A stretch of DNA of 64,000 bases from Nanobdellota archaeon. GTDB lineage: Archaea > Nanobdellota > Nanobdellia > Pacearchaeales > GW2011-AR1. A model generated the notes under the pieces. It saw only the letters and a list, made by a program, of their open reading frames with translations. It had not been told where the DNA came from and did not search any database. Positions 52,718 through 61,836 of this stretch are shown here, piece by piece. The position numbers were made by a program, and so were the translations under genes. Position 1 is the stretch's first letter. Each line of letters begins with the position of its first letter. The stretch spans positions 62,001 to 126,000 of the forward strand of contig JAJZAH010000003.1 of the NCBI GenBank assembly GCA_021799535.1. The letters are read 5' to 3'.

Positions 52718-53163
52718 AAGCTGACTATGAGGTGAAAGAACTGACACCGGAGGATTTTATTCTTTACAATGAATCATTTTATCGGACACTTGAAAATCTA
52801 AGAGAAAGCCCTGTTCTCGGTATGAAAGAATCAAAATATTTACTCGAAAAAATAAATGCACAAGATAGTCATATATTTGTTGCAATAAAAGATAAAGAGG
52901 GCATAATAGGAACAGCAAAAATCATAATAGAACAGAAATTTTTCGACGGAGGAAAAAAAGCAAGTCACATTGAGGATGTCGTGACAAGAAAAGGGTTTGA
53001 TGGAATAGGTATTGCAGGGATTCTTGTCAATGAAGCAATCGAATTTTCAAAAAGAGAAAAATGTTATAAAGTAATACTTGACTGCGACGAAAAACTTCTT
53101 AATTTCTATGAAAAATTCGGCTTCGAGAAATCTGGTGAGTTCATGAGAATGTACCTGAAATAA
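52714..53163 (+). CDS. GNA1-like N-acetyltransferase
   Basis: 149 residues with a TTG start that overlaps the thermosome stop (TTGA). Acetyl-CoA motif KGFDGIGIAGILVNEAIEF and ILDCDEKLLNFYEKFGF match glucosamine-6-phosphate N-acetyltransferase (GNA1) in the GNAT family. Could supply GlcNAc-6-P. Coupling to the thermosome is unusual. Confidence 0.85.
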   Translation: MKADYEVKELTPEDFILYNESFYRTLENLRESPVLGMKESKYLLEKINAQDSHIFVAIKDKEGIIGTAKIIIEQKFFDGGKKASHIEDVVTRKGFDGIGIAGILVNEAIEFSKREKCYKVILDCDEKLLNFYEKFGFEKSGEFMRMYLK

Positions 53164-53167
53164 GCAT

Positions 53168-53452
53168 TCAACCTTTTGGGAGCCTTGTCTGCGCGGCAAA
53201 TGCCTCAAATCTCTCAAGGTCACGATTGCCCACGGATTCATTTTTAATTTTATCAAAAAGGATTTGCACTTCAAGGGAATATCCCCAGCCCGAATGGATA
53301 TTATCCACCAACTCGTATTTTAATGTATCAACATAGCACTTCATAGTATGAATGCCTGCAAGTGCAGATCCGTAGTCCCGGTTTAAAACCCCCGGTTTAA
53401 CCTCAGAGAAATATATTTCATTAAGACTCAAAACGAGTTTATGCAGGTCCAT
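53168..53452 (-). CDS. Unrecognised 94-residue protein
   Basis: Helical; MDLHKLVLSLNEIYFSEVKP, a Cys in TMKCYVDTLKYEL, ends AFAAQTRLPKG. Overlaps the preceding small ORF by 14 bp in a shared unit that diverges from the radical SAM gene. Could be partner, carrier or substrate. Confidence 0.5.
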   Translation of the reverse strand: MDLHKLVLSLNEIYFSEVKPGVLNRDYGSALAGIHTMKCYVDTLKYELVDNIHSGWGYSLEVQILFDKIKNESVGNRDLERFEAFAAQTRLPKG

Positions 53453-53681
53453 TTTTATTTATTTTTATTTCCTCAACGAAACCCTCAGGATAATTAATCG
53501 TCCTTCTTTCAACAACAACTTTTCCATTGCCTTGCTCTTTATAAAGAACAATTTCTCCAGGGGAATAGCTTTTTGTAATCCCAATTTCAAGATCTCTTCT
53601 TATCATACCAAGCTTAAGCCCTTTAACTCCTTTTCCCTCCAATTCTTTAAGCTCATTCAATTTTACGCTTATATCTATCAT
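53439..53681 (-). CDS. Unrecognised 80-residue protein
   Basis: Start at ATG 53681 (TATA CTTATAAG about 25 nt upstream); the tracked 53753 start overlaps the divergent gene. Basic N-half (LKELEGKGVKGLKLGMIRR) and beta-rich C-half (GKVVVERRTINYPEGFVEEI). No Cys-rich precursor features. Confidence 0.5.
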   Translation of the reverse strand: MIDISVKLNELKELEGKGVKGLKLGMIRRDLEIGITKSYSPGEIVLYKEQGNGKVVVERRTINYPEGFVEEIKINKNGPA

Positions 53682-53708
53682 AAACCCTCGATTTGCCGGA
53701 AGCTTATA

Positions 53709-53722
53709 AGGATTTATATAGT
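53709..53722. promoter_or_regulatory. Shared divergent promoter of the radical SAM locus
   Basis: GATTTATATAGTGAC on the plus strand gives TTTATATA centred about 26 nt before the radical SAM ATG. Read on the minus strand it is ACTATATAAATC, with CTTATAAG next to it for the small ORFs. The two directions share about 15 bp of core promoter. Confidence 0.5.
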
Positions 53723-53741
53723 GACATCGATTCCCAAAAAA

Positions 53742-54848
53742 ATGCATTATCACATCATACTCACCGAAACATGCAACTTAAAATGCAAGTACTGCTATGA
53801 AAAATCCATGCAGGAATTTGATAACGGCCTTGGAGAAAAGTGGGATTATGACGAAAGCACACCCTTTGATTCGACAATCCCTTTGGGAAAACTAAAATCT
53901 TTTTTGAAGCCGGACGACACGCTTATTTTCTACGGCGGGGAGCCTTTTGTTAAGTCTGACAGGATAAAAGAAATAATCGATAATGTAAACTGCAAATTCG
54001 CGATACAAACAAACGGCGTTCTTCTTAAAAGGCTTCCAATAAATTATATTAAGAAAATTGACAAAATGCTTATTTCAATAGATGGTGACAAGGCAAGGAC
54101 AGACTCAAACAGGGGAAATGGTGTTTATGATTTGGTCATCAAAAATTTAAGAGAACTCCGTTCATCAGGGTATACGGGAGAAATTGTTGCAAGGATGACT
54201 GTTTCAGCCCCAGACCTCTTTGAACAGGTAAGGTACCTGGCAGACCTTATAGACCAAGGAATTTTCAGTTCAATTCATTGGCAAATTGACGCTGGTTTTT
54301 ACAAGTTCGATTTCGACGAAGAAAAATTCAAGAAATTTGTGAGCATGTACAATAGTAGCATAGACAAACTTCTTAGGTGGTGGGTTGAAAAAATCCGCGA
54401 CGGAAAAGTATACAGGCTTTACCCGTTTATAGGCATCCTAAACAGACTGGCCGGAAGAGACTTTGAAACTGGGCTTCCATGCGGTTCAGGTTATAGAAAT
54501 TTCACTTTCAACACCTTAGGGAAGCTTTCAGCATGCCCTATAATGAATTCCGTCAAAAATTTTTATTGCGGCTCAATTGATGAAGGAATAAAAAAAGATA
54601 TCCATGTGACTGACGAGAAATGCACAAAATGTAATTACTTCAAAATATGCGGGGGGCGATGCCTTTACTGGCGCGACGCAAAACTCTGGCCTCCCGAAGG
54701 AGACGAAGCGATATGCACAACAATAAAATTTCTGATTGGTTCAATTTCACAGCATTCAAAAGAGATTGCCAAGCTTGAAGGAGAAGGAGTTGTAAGATGG
54801 GAAGATTTCGATTATGAAAAATATTTTGGCCCGGAAATCATTCCTTAA
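53742..54848 (+). CDS. Radical SAM/SPASM enzyme, putative peptide-modifying (AF0577-like)
   Basis: 368 residues from ATG 53742, leaderless; the tracked 53532 start adds an unrelated stretch. CNLKCKYCYEKSM is the radical SAM CX3CX2C. The C-terminal SPASM region has CGSGYRNF, LSACPIMN, FYCGSI, and EKCTKCNYFKICGGRC for auxiliary Fe-S clusters. It resembles the archaeal family named putative peptide-modifying rSAM AF0577. Its target is unknown; two small ORFs are divergent next to it. Overlaps the tatD 3' end by 11 bp. Confidence 0.82.
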   Translation: MHYHIILTETCNLKCKYCYEKSMQEFDNGLGEKWDYDESTPFDSTIPLGKLKSFLKPDDTLIFYGGEPFVKSDRIKEIIDNVNCKFAIQTNGVLLKRLPINYIKKIDKMLISIDGDKARTDSNRGNGVYDLVIKNLRELRSSGYTGEIVARMTVSAPDLFEQVRYLADLIDQGIFSSIHWQIDAGFYKFDFDEEKFKKFVSMYNSSIDKLLRWWVEKIRDGKVYRLYPFIGILNRLAGRDFETGLPCGSGYRNFTFNTLGKLSACPIMNSVKNFYCGSIDEGIKKDIHVTDEKCTKCNYFKICGGRCLYWRDAKLWPPEGDEAICTTIKFLIGSISQHSKEIAKLEGEGVVRWEDFDYEKYFGPEIIP

Positions 54849-55572
54849 GCAGACAATTAAAGTTTCTTTCTATCTGTTTTTCAACTTCATCTCCGCTAAC
54901 CTTCCAGATCTCGGAAATTTTTTTTATGGATTCGCTTATTAAGGCAGGTTCGTTCTCATGCCCGATGAAAGGGGAAAGGTAAGGAGAGTCCGTTTCAGTC
55001 AGAATTTTTTCATGAGGAATATCTTTCACCATCTTCTGAAAATGCTCGCTCCTTGTAATGTTAGCAGGGATTGAGAAGTAACAACCAATTTCTATTCCTC
55101 TTTTCACAAGTTTGAAATTTCCAGAAAAGCAGTGCAGAATAACTTTCAGATCCTTGAATCCATCAAGTATATCTAAAACTTCTTTCTCAGCTTTTCTTGT
55201 ATGAATTATCGCGAGGATTTTCATCTTCCGCGCAAGTTCGAGCTGTTTCCTGAAAATCACTTTCTGGATTTCGAAATTATCTTTTGTTTCATGCAAATCA
55301 AGACCTATCTCCCCGAGAGCTATAATTTCCTTTTTGTGCTCTTCAACGAATCTTCCAAAATCATCAAAATCAGATAATTTAAGATCTTTTTCAGGATACA
55401 AGCCTGCCGCTAATTTTATCTTAGAATATTTTTCGGCAATCTCAAGATTCTTTTCGCACGACCTTAAGTTCACAGAATTTGTCACAACGAACTTTACTTC
55501 CTTGTTTCTTTGAAGATTCTCTAGTTTGTTCTCTGAGAGGAAATCCGCATGCATATGAACATCAATAATCAT
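54838..55572 (-). CDS. tatD: TatD-family metal-dependent hydrolase
   Basis: 244 residues. DVHMHADFL (HxH), ALGEIGLD (Glu), HTRKAE and HCFSGN (His), TETDSPYLSP (Asp). TatD nucleases act in DNA turnover and repair. Convergent with the radical SAM gene. Confidence 0.92.
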   Translation of the reverse strand: MIIDVHMHADFLSENKLENLQRNKEVKFVVTNSVNLRSCEKNLEIAEKYSKIKLAAGLYPEKDLKLSDFDDFGRFVEEHKKEIIALGEIGLDLHETKDNFEIQKVIFRKQLELARKMKILAIIHTRKAEKEVLDILDGFKDLKVILHCFSGNFKLVKRGIEIGCYFSIPANITRSEHFQKMVKDIPHEKILTETDSPYLSPFIGHENEPALISESIKKISEIWKVSGDEVEKQIERNFNCLLKE

Positions 55573-55668
55573 AAGAACAAAACGACCTCTGGTTTATTAA
55601 ACTTAACCGATTGTGATTCGAAAATGAAATCAAAAATTTAAAAACAACAGAAAATCTTTACACCCAAA

Positions 55669-56220
55669 ATGGTTCCGCAAAAAATATTCTTGACAAAAGG
55701 GGTCGGAGTGAACAAGGACAAACTCGCAAGTTTTGAGCTTGCTTTAAGGGATGCAGGAATCGAAAAATGCAATCTTGTATGTGTCTCTTCGATTTTCCCC
55801 CCGAACTGCAAAATAATTCCAAAAGAGGATGGAGCAAAAATGCTGAATCCAGGGGAGATAACTTACTGCGTAATGGCGAGAAACGAGAGTAACGAACCCA
55901 ACCGGCTGATCTCCGCATCCATAGGGCTCGCCATACCAAAAGACAACAGCCACTATGGATATCTCTCGGAACATCATGCTTTCGGAGAGAAGGGAGAAAG
56001 ATCAGGGGACTATGCGGAAGATCTGGCAGCGACCATGCTTGCAACGACTTTAGGCATAGAGTTCAACCCAGACACTGCATGGGAAGAAAGAGAGCAGCTT
56101 TACAAATCCTCAGGCCACATCTTCAAAACAACGAATATAACCCAGTCGGCAGAAGGGAATAAGGAAGGCTTATGGACAACTGTGGTTGCAGTCGCTGTAT
56201 TCATCAATCCAGCTTCTTAA
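55669..56220 (+). CDS. pdaD: Pyruvoyl-dependent arginine decarboxylase
   Basis: 183 residues. The self-cleavage site [11 protein letters not shown] yields the pyruvoyl group at the second Ser. Later [19 protein letters not shown] and [13 protein letters not shown]-like segments fit PdaD. Makes agmatine for polyamine synthesis. TATA ATTTAAAAAC about 30 nt upstream. Confidence 0.93.
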   Translation: MVPQKIFLTKGVGVNKDKLASFELALRDAGIEKCNLVCVSSIFPPNCKIIPKEDGAKMLNPGEITYCVMARNESNEPNRLISASIGLAIPKDNSHYGYLSEHHAFGEKGERSGDYAEDLAATMLATTLGIEFNPDTAWEEREQLYKSSGHIFKTTNITQSAEGNKEGLWTTVVAVAVFINPAS

Positions 56221-56259
56221 AAAATAAGTTTTTAAACAGGCAAAACAAGATAATCTCAA

Positions 56260-56330
56260 GCGGAAGTAGTTTAATGGTAGAATGCAACCTTGCCAAGGTT
56301 GTGACCCGAGTCCGATTCTCGGTTTCCGCA
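56260..56330 (+). tRNA. tRNA-Gly(GCC)
   Basis: Acceptor GCGGAAG/TTTCCGC with A73, anticodon stem CAACC/GGTTG, loop TTGCCAA, T-arm CCGAG TCCGATT CTCGG. No intron. Promoter GTTTTTAAAC about 30 nt upstream. Confidence 0.95.
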
Positions 56331-56334
56331 CTTC

Positions 56335-57048
56335 TTATTTGATATTCACATTTTTTTCTCCATGGATATATTCATATATAGGAGCCCATGAGAGCCCAAA
56401 GCTCAATGCAAAAACTATCTCTTCAAGAGGAATTCCCAAGACAAAAAACCCACTCAGGTCTCTGATACTATAAAATTGGACCACAAAATGGGGAAAGATG
56501 ATGCCAAATATAGAGAAAAAAATAAAATAGAAAGAGGCATAAAGAATGCCTCCAATAATTGAATGTTTAATCAAATCTTTTCTTTCAAACCAGATCACGA
56601 TTGCGCTGCCCGCCCCAAAAGCGATTAATGCCCATATGAGATTCACACTTAGGAAAGAGATAACCAATGCAATAAGGCCTCCAATAATAATCGCTAAAAA
56701 ATGAAAATGATATTTCCTTTTGATAACTATTCTCTTTCTGAAGACATAATTGTACAAAAAAGTTACAATTCCCCCACTAAAAAACATATAAAGAAAATCC
56801 TCAATCGAATACCCTCCCGTTATCCTACCAAGATTAAAGAGAGTATCAGGATTCCAGTAGCCTGGAATTATTGAGATGTACTCGGGTCTTGAGATTGTGA
56901 TTAATCTTATAGTAATGAATCCGATTGAGAGTACGAGAACATAATAAAAGCCACTCCGGACCATTGGCTTTTGTAAATCTTTTCTCAGAAAAAACATAAT
57001 CAACCACAGGACCGCAATTATTCCGCATCCTATCAGATAATTGTACAT
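56335..57048 (-). CDS. Lycopene-cyclase-like membrane protein
   Basis: 237 residues, about seven TMs. Two related halves carry ITGGYSIEDFLYMFF and GIPLEEIVFALSFGLSWAP, the P-x-E-E/D-type motifs of the heterodimer-derived lycopene cyclase domain. A carotenoid role is possible, but no phytoene gene is near. Ends four bases after tRNA-Gly. Confidence 0.6.
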   Translation of the reverse strand: MYNYLIGCGIIAVLWLIMFFLRKDLQKPMVRSGFYYVLVLSIGFITIRLITISRPEYISIIPGYWNPDTLFNLGRITGGYSIEDFLYMFFSGGIVTFLYNYVFRKRIVIKRKYHFHFLAIIIGGLIALVISFLSVNLIWALIAFGAGSAIVIWFERKDLIKHSIIGGILYASFYFIFFSIFGIIFPHFVVQFYSIRDLSGFFVLGIPLEEIVFALSFGLSWAPIYEYIHGEKNVNIK

Positions 57049-57128
57049 ATTGTGGATATATTTCCCAATTCTTTTAAAATTATCTAACAGGAAACATTTT
57101 TAAAACTGCCAAACGGATTATCTTTGTC

Positions 57129-57199
57129 GGTCCATTAGTCTAATGGCAGAACATCTCGTTTACACCGAGAAAGCGGAGGTCCGATTCCTCCATGGACCA
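57129..57199 (+). tRNA. tRNA-Val(TAC)
   Basis: Acceptor GGTCCAT/ATGGACC with A73, anticodon stem TCTCG/CGAGA, loop TTTACAC, T-arm GGAGG TCCGATT CCTCC. No intron. Promoter TTTTTAAAAC about 30 nt upstream. The next gene's Shine-Dalgarno begins 4 nt after the tRNA. Confidence 0.95.
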
Positions 57200-57213
57200 C
57201 TTTGGGTGAGAAA

Positions 57214-57789
57214 ATGACAATTGAAGATGGTGAGGCACAACTTGGGAAGGTTTCTGACATTGAGCTCTGGATAGGAGATTACGACTATATCTTCTCCGAC
57301 TTTGACTCAAGACCATACTCCGAAAGGCTACTGTCTGAGGACCTCCTGTCAGAAATGAACCGCGTAAGCAAAGACAAGAAATCCGAGGAAGTGGAAGTCC
57401 AGTTCCTCATACCAAACGACAAAAGAGATCCGAAAAGAGAAGTTGTGATAAAAAAGAGATTAAAGGATCAGTTCAGGATAAATTTAAAGAACCTAAAGGA
57501 AACAAAAAAGAAAATGCTGCGCCAGGGGCTTTTATTTGTCCTGTTCGGAGTTGTTTTTATGTTCATCGCAACATTTTTTCTCACAAGAGGTGACGGAAAT
57601 TATCTTATCACATTCCTCTCTGTGATCTCAGAACCGGCAGGATGGTTTCTCTTCTGGGAAGGTCTCAATCTTTTGATATTTGATATCAAGAAAAAAGTGC
57701 CGGACTTGGATTTTTACGAGAAGATGTCAAAGGCAAAGATAAATTTTGCCGATACCAATCCGGTTAAACAGACGCAAAACGCCTTGTAA
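57214..57789 (+). CDS. Conserved two-TM membrane protein of unknown function
   Basis: 191 residues from ATG 57214, preceded by GGGTGAG; the tracked TTG at 57202 is less likely. A roughly 105-residue N-terminal cytosolic part (DIELWIGDYDYIFSDFD) precedes two TMs (LLFVLFGVVFMFIATFFL and FLSVISEPAGWFLFWEGL) and a soluble tail. It lacks its own TATA, so it is probably read through from tRNA-Val. Confidence 0.7.
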   Translation: MTIEDGEAQLGKVSDIELWIGDYDYIFSDFDSRPYSERLLSEDLLSEMNRVSKDKKSEEVEVQFLIPNDKRDPKREVVIKKRLKDQFRINLKNLKETKKKMLRQGLLFVLFGVVFMFIATFFLTRGDGNYLITFLSVISEPAGWFLFWEGLNLLIFDIKKKVPDLDFYEKMSKAKINFADTNPVKQTQNAL

Positions 57790-57840
57790 CCCCCGGCCGA
57801 CTCCCCAAACTTTTATAAATAACCCACTTGTTTTTAGGAT

Positions 57841-59613
57841 ATGACTGGGGAAAACACTGATTCTATACCTGGTATGAACCTTAATTATTCAAAGCCGCAG
57901 ATGCCCGCGACAAACCCGGAAGAAGAAAGAAAGAAATTTGAGAAGACCAAAAAAGAAATTGACAGACTCAAGACTTTTATCCTTAAAAAATTCAAATATA
58001 TCCTTGCATTTGGCATCCTGCCTCCGCAGTCCATCCCTAAATTCATAGAAGAGGAAGAGGCTCCTGAAAGCTCCAAAGACCACGTTCACATTGAGATAAT
58101 TGTTCCGGATGAAAAAGTAAAAGAAATCCCGAAGATAAAACAGGAACTGATAAAGGAAATTGAAAGTGCCAAAGAAAAGGTCTGGGCTCATATAATGACT
58201 CCTTCAGAGGTATGGGAGATATGCATGGACCAGAAGTTTGACCTTTCGGGAGCTATATCTATGAGCTACCCGGTTTATGACAAAGGCATACTAGGAGCGC
58301 TGAGAGTTGCTGAAATACACAAATCTTTAGTTCTTCAAAAATTCGAGAAATATGTTGTGAGTTATGTAATTGGCGGAAGCCTTATCAGAGGCGATGCCGC
58401 AAAAACAAGCGACGTCGATGTCTTTGTCGTCATCAATGACACTGACGTTAAGAGGATGCCCAGACGCGAGCTCCTTGAAAGATTAAGGGGAATCATATAC
58501 CAATATGTCGCTGAAGCAACACAAATTGCCGGCGTAAAGAACAGGCTTGAACCACAGATTTACCTTTTAACAGACTTCTGGGATGCAGTCAAAGATGCTC
58601 ACCCTGTGATGTTCACTTTTATCCGCGACGGAGTCCCCCTCTATGACAGAGGAACTTTCATGCCATGGAAAGCGCTCCTGAAGATGGGGAAGCTAAAACC
58701 CTCGCCCGAATCAATTGATATGTTCATGAGCATGGGTGACGGAGTAATCCAAAGAAGCAAAAGGACACTTCTCTCAGATATATTCACAAACATCTTCTGG
58801 GGTGTGACCTCTCCTGCTCAGGCAATGGTGATGCTAAATGGCGGCGCTCCTCCAAACGCTAAAAAAGAGCTCGTAAACGAATTCAAGAAAGAATTCTTGG
58901 ATAAAGGTATGCTTGAGAAAAAGTATGTTGACTTCCTGGAAAAAATTGTGCAGACATGGAGAGACTACGAGCACGAAAAGATAAAAGAAATCTCCGGGTC
59001 AGAGATTGATAAGCTGCTAAAGCAGACAGAGGAGTTCATTGACAGGCTCAAGAAGCTCAGGAAAGAGATTGAAGCAAAAGCGCAGGAGAAGACGGTGGAA
59101 CAGATTTACGGGGACGTTATCGACCTCCTCAAAGATATAATCGGGAAGAAAACCCCGGAAAAGCTGGCAGAGGAATTTGACAAAGAATATGTGAAGAAAG
59201 CCAAATTCACAAACCAGCATTTGAGGATCCTGAAAGACGTGATAAAAGCCAAAAAAGAGTTCAAAAAGGACAAGGCAGAGTTCCATAAGATCGACAGAGT
59301 GAGAAAAGACGCAGATATACTGATAAAAGACCTGACAGAGTATATCCAAAGGAAAGATTTAATCCCAATAAACAAAGGAAAAATGACTCTCAAGACAAAG
59401 GATAAAAGCATTGAGATAGTGAACGCGAACGGAAAAACTTTCCTTTTTGAAGGCAATTCCGTAAGGATTGTTTCAGATAAGATAGAGGAATCAAGCATTG
59501 AAGAATTCGAAAAGTCGATAGCAAAACAAAAAGAATCCCCAAGTGTTGAGATAGACTCTAAGGTCTTTGAAACCCTCAGGAAAAATTACGGAGAATTTGA
59601 AGTTGTTTTTTGA
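57841..59613 (+). CDS. Large nucleotidyltransferase-fold protein with helical C-terminus
   Basis: 590 residues. An N-terminal helical/alpha-beta region precedes VIGGSLIRGDAAKTSDVDVFVVI, the Pol-beta-like NTase motif GS...DxD (about residues 178-200). The rest is mostly helical, Lys/Glu-rich. A stretch around 320-400 (AMVMLNGGAPP... FLDKGMLEKKYVDF... GSEIDKLLKQTEEF) is homologous to the partial gene at 63705. This HEPN-like helical module follows the NTase as in MNT/HEPN pairs. TATA CTTTTATAAATAA upstream. Confidence 0.75.
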   Translation: MTGENTDSIPGMNLNYSKPQMPATNPEEERKKFEKTKKEIDRLKTFILKKFKYILAFGILPPQSIPKFIEEEEAPESSKDHVHIEIIVPDEKVKEIPKIKQELIKEIESAKEKVWAHIMTPSEVWEICMDQKFDLSGAISMSYPVYDKGILGALRVAEIHKSLVLQKFEKYVVSYVIGGSLIRGDAAKTSDVDVFVVINDTDVKRMPRRELLERLRGIIYQYVAEATQIAGVKNRLEPQIYLLTDFWDAVKDAHPVMFTFIRDGVPLYDRGTFMPWKALLKMGKLKPSPESIDMFMSMGDGVIQRSKRTLLSDIFTNIFWGVTSPAQAMVMLNGGAPPNAKKELVNEFKKEFLDKGMLEKKYVDFLEKIVQTWRDYEHEKIKEISGSEIDKLLKQTEEFIDRLKKLRKEIEAKAQEKTVEQIYGDVIDLLKDIIGKKTPEKLAEEFDKEYVKKAKFTNQHLRILKDVIKAKKEFKKDKAEFHKIDRVRKDADILIKDLTEYIQRKDLIPINKGKMTLKTKDKSIEIVNANGKTFLFEGNSVRIVSDKIEESSIEEFEKSIAKQKESPSVEIDSKVFETLRKNYGEFEVVF

Positions 59614-59658
59614 ATAATACAGGTCTTAATGTAATATTTTAAATAAAAAAATATTTGT

Positions 59659-60138
59659 TTATTTTCTCCTGCTGTGCGCAAACCTCTTCCTGAAAATCAA
59701 AAACGCAAGCCATGACAAAAACGCCCCGATAAGAGCGTATATTATCGGGTCAATCAGCAGATTAACATAAATCCCTATCTGAATAACTGTTTGGATAGTT
59801 CCGGCATCGACTCCTTTTTTAACTGCTGCCTGTATCACTTGGGCTATTTTCTCAGGATAAATATAATATGATACCACCCCTACAACAGCAGATGCAAGCC
59901 CCATCACCGCTCCGGAATAAGCCCCGGCCTTGGAGGGTTTAATTTCAACATTGTTTTTAGCGACACCATACCCCACAAGCCCAAAAACATAAAATGCCAC
60001 AAGGATTGAGATAACAGATGAGAAAGTCGCCCCGATCCAGCTTTCAACAGGCAATACCAAGACAAGCAAAGAATAAACCACAAAAAAAATAACTGGAGTC
60101 TCAATAATGCTCCATATAACACTTTTATTGTTTTTCAT
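59659..60138 (-). CDS. Four- to five-TM membrane protein of unknown function
   Basis: 159 residues from ATG 60138 (TATA TTATATTTATATA about 27 nt upstream); the tracked start is 60195. TMs begin VIWSIIETPVIFFVVYSLLVLVL. No motif recognised. Confidence 0.65.
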   Translation of the reverse strand: MKNNKSVIWSIIETPVIFFVVYSLLVLVLPVESWIGATFSSVISILVAFYVFGLVGYGVAKNNVEIKPSKAGAYSGAVMGLASAVVGVVSYYIYPEKIAQVIQAAVKKGVDAGTIQTVIQIGIYVNLLIDPIIYALIGAFLSWLAFLIFRKRFAHSRRK

Positions 60139-60209
60139 TTCGTAAAAAAGCATTCCGCTTATATAAATATAATGAAAACACCTAAAAACCCGCACGGGCT
60201 TCCATTCTT

Positions 60210-61319
60210 ATGAAGTATCTATTTATACTCGGCAGGAACATTGAACTTTCAAAAACTGAAGTTCTATCATATTTTGAGGGGTCCGGAAACAGGATTTCAA
60301 GATTTGAGATCATAGAAAATGGGTTATTAATCGAAACTGAACATCCGCTCAATAGAGGCATTGTGGATATTTTCGGGGGAGTAGTCTCAATAGGCAAAGT
60401 TACCGCTTCGGGTAAACCTGATGAAGTCTTGAAAAAACTCGACTCGGAGGAAATCTACACGGGAAAAAGCAACAAGATCAATTATTCCGTATGGAACTTC
60501 TCCGAAGAACGGGAAATTTTCCAGAATTACCTTAAGGGCAGATTTAGGGAAGAGAAATTAAAAGCGACGCTGAAACACATAGAGAACCGAATGGAAATGC
60601 AAGACGGTGAGAGATTCCAGATGGTTTCATCAAAGAGGCTTGACAAAGAGTTTTTTGTCTTCGGGAAGGATACCATCTATTTTGGGGAAATTTATGAAAC
60701 TTTCGACTCAAAAAGCCTCGAAGAGAGAGACATGAAAAAACCTGCTAGGCGCGAATCACTTGCAATATCCCCGCGACTCGCCAAGATTTTGATAAACCTT
60801 TCGGGTATAAAACCAGGAGAAACCTTGCTTGACCCTTTTTGTGGCATCGGGACTGTCCTTTCAGAAGCGCTCCTTCGCGGGGTTAAAGTCATAGGCATTG
60901 ACAAGGACAAGGACGCAATAGCCAGTGCGAAACAGAACATGAAATGGTTCGGATTCAATGAAAAAAATTACAAGCTGATTAATGGCGATTCTACAAAGGA
61001 GGGAAATATTTGTGCAGACGCAGTCGCAACAGAGCCTGACCTTGGAAAGATCTTAAAGGAGATTCCGGCAGCGGATGAAGCGAAAAAAACCCTTGAAGAT
61101 TTTGAAAACCTCATGATAAAATCCATAAACAACCTCAAATCCTGCCTGAAAGGTAGGATAGTTTTCACTTCCCCTTACATAAAAATAGGCAAAAAAAGGA
61201 TAGGGCCGAAAATCGAAGAGATAACCAGCGCAACAGGATATAACTTAACTTACAGCATCCCCGAATTCCGAGAAAGTCAGATTGTGGGAAGGATGATTTA
61301 TGTCCTGAATAAAAATTGA
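60210..61319 (+). CDS. Trm11-like tRNA guanosine methyltransferase (THUMP-type)
   Basis: 369 residues. The N-terminal half is THUMP-like (FILGRNIELSKTEVLSYFEG). The C-terminal class I MTase has DPFCGIGTVLSEALLRG, VIGIDKDKDAI and AVATEPDLG in place of the usual DPPYG catalytic motif. Fits the archaeal m2G10 methyltransferase family. Confidence 0.88.
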   Translation: MKYLFILGRNIELSKTEVLSYFEGSGNRISRFEIIENGLLIETEHPLNRGIVDIFGGVVSIGKVTASGKPDEVLKKLDSEEIYTGKSNKINYSVWNFSEEREIFQNYLKGRFREEKLKATLKHIENRMEMQDGERFQMVSSKRLDKEFFVFGKDTIYFGEIYETFDSKSLEERDMKKPARRESLAISPRLAKILINLSGIKPGETLLDPFCGIGTVLSEALLRGVKVIGIDKDKDAIASAKQNMKWFGFNEKNYKLINGDSTKEGNICADAVATEPDLGKILKEIPAADEAKKTLEDFENLMIKSINNLKSCLKGRIVFTSPYIKIGKKRIGPKIEEITSATGYNLTYSIPEFRESQIVGRMIYVLNKN

Positions 61320-61378
61320 TTTAATTTTTTAGTGGTTACAATAAAAAAATTTATAAATATCAAGTTACATAAATTTAA

Positions 61379-61723
61379 ATGAGAATCAAAAGTTTGTTAA
61401 ATAAACTCAAAGAAAAAGATGAGATTATCCCAATCGAAAAAGCCAAAGAAATTCTGTCCACTATTGGAATAAAGATTGATGCATTGGATTTGCCCAATTT
61501 GTTAAGTGTAGGATATACGAGATACTTCAGGAATTTAGAGTTAAAACCTTACATGGATTTTGATGAATTGAAAATAAGAGTCACTGGAGAATATGAAAGC
61601 TTCCCTGCTGATTTCCACCTTTACGTCGCCAAAAAGAGCTCCATATTTACCCCGGAAAAGAAGATTTTGGATCCACCAATAACAAGAATCAAAATAAATA
61701 CTTTTGGAAGGATTAAAAATTAA
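61379..61723 (+). CDS. Unrecognised 114-residue protein
   Basis: TATA ATTTATAAAT about 27 nt upstream (61350-61359). Helical N-half (LLNKLKEKDEIIPIEKAKEIL) and beta-rich C-half (LKIRVTGEYESFPADFHLYV). No known domain. Confidence 0.6.
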   Translation: MRIKSLLNKLKEKDEIIPIEKAKEILSTIGIKIDALDLPNLLSVGYTRYFRNLELKPYMDFDELKIRVTGEYESFPADFHLYVAKKSSIFTPEKKILDPPITRIKINTFGRIKN

Positions 61724-61790
61724 TTTCTGTTTTTTCTTGCGGGAAAAATTTATTATAAGCAATAATTAAAGCATAATCAAAGTTTACAAG

Positions 61791-61812
61791 AAACCTTCGC
61801 CGAAGGTTTTTT
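61791..61812 (+). terminator. Hairpin plus T-run before eL33
   Basis: AAACCTTCG-C-CGAAGGTTT forms a perfect 9-bp inverted repeat, followed by TTT. It could end the 61379 transcript, but the T-run is also part of the eL33 TATA box (TTTTTTAAAC), so it could instead be an operator. Confidence 0.5.
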
Positions 61813-61836
61813 AAACTAATTTTATTGATAATCATT

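Noticed and set aside
55658-56044. 128-residue minus ORF opposite pdaD
   Set aside because: Shadow of pdaD; composition unlike a protein and no promoter.
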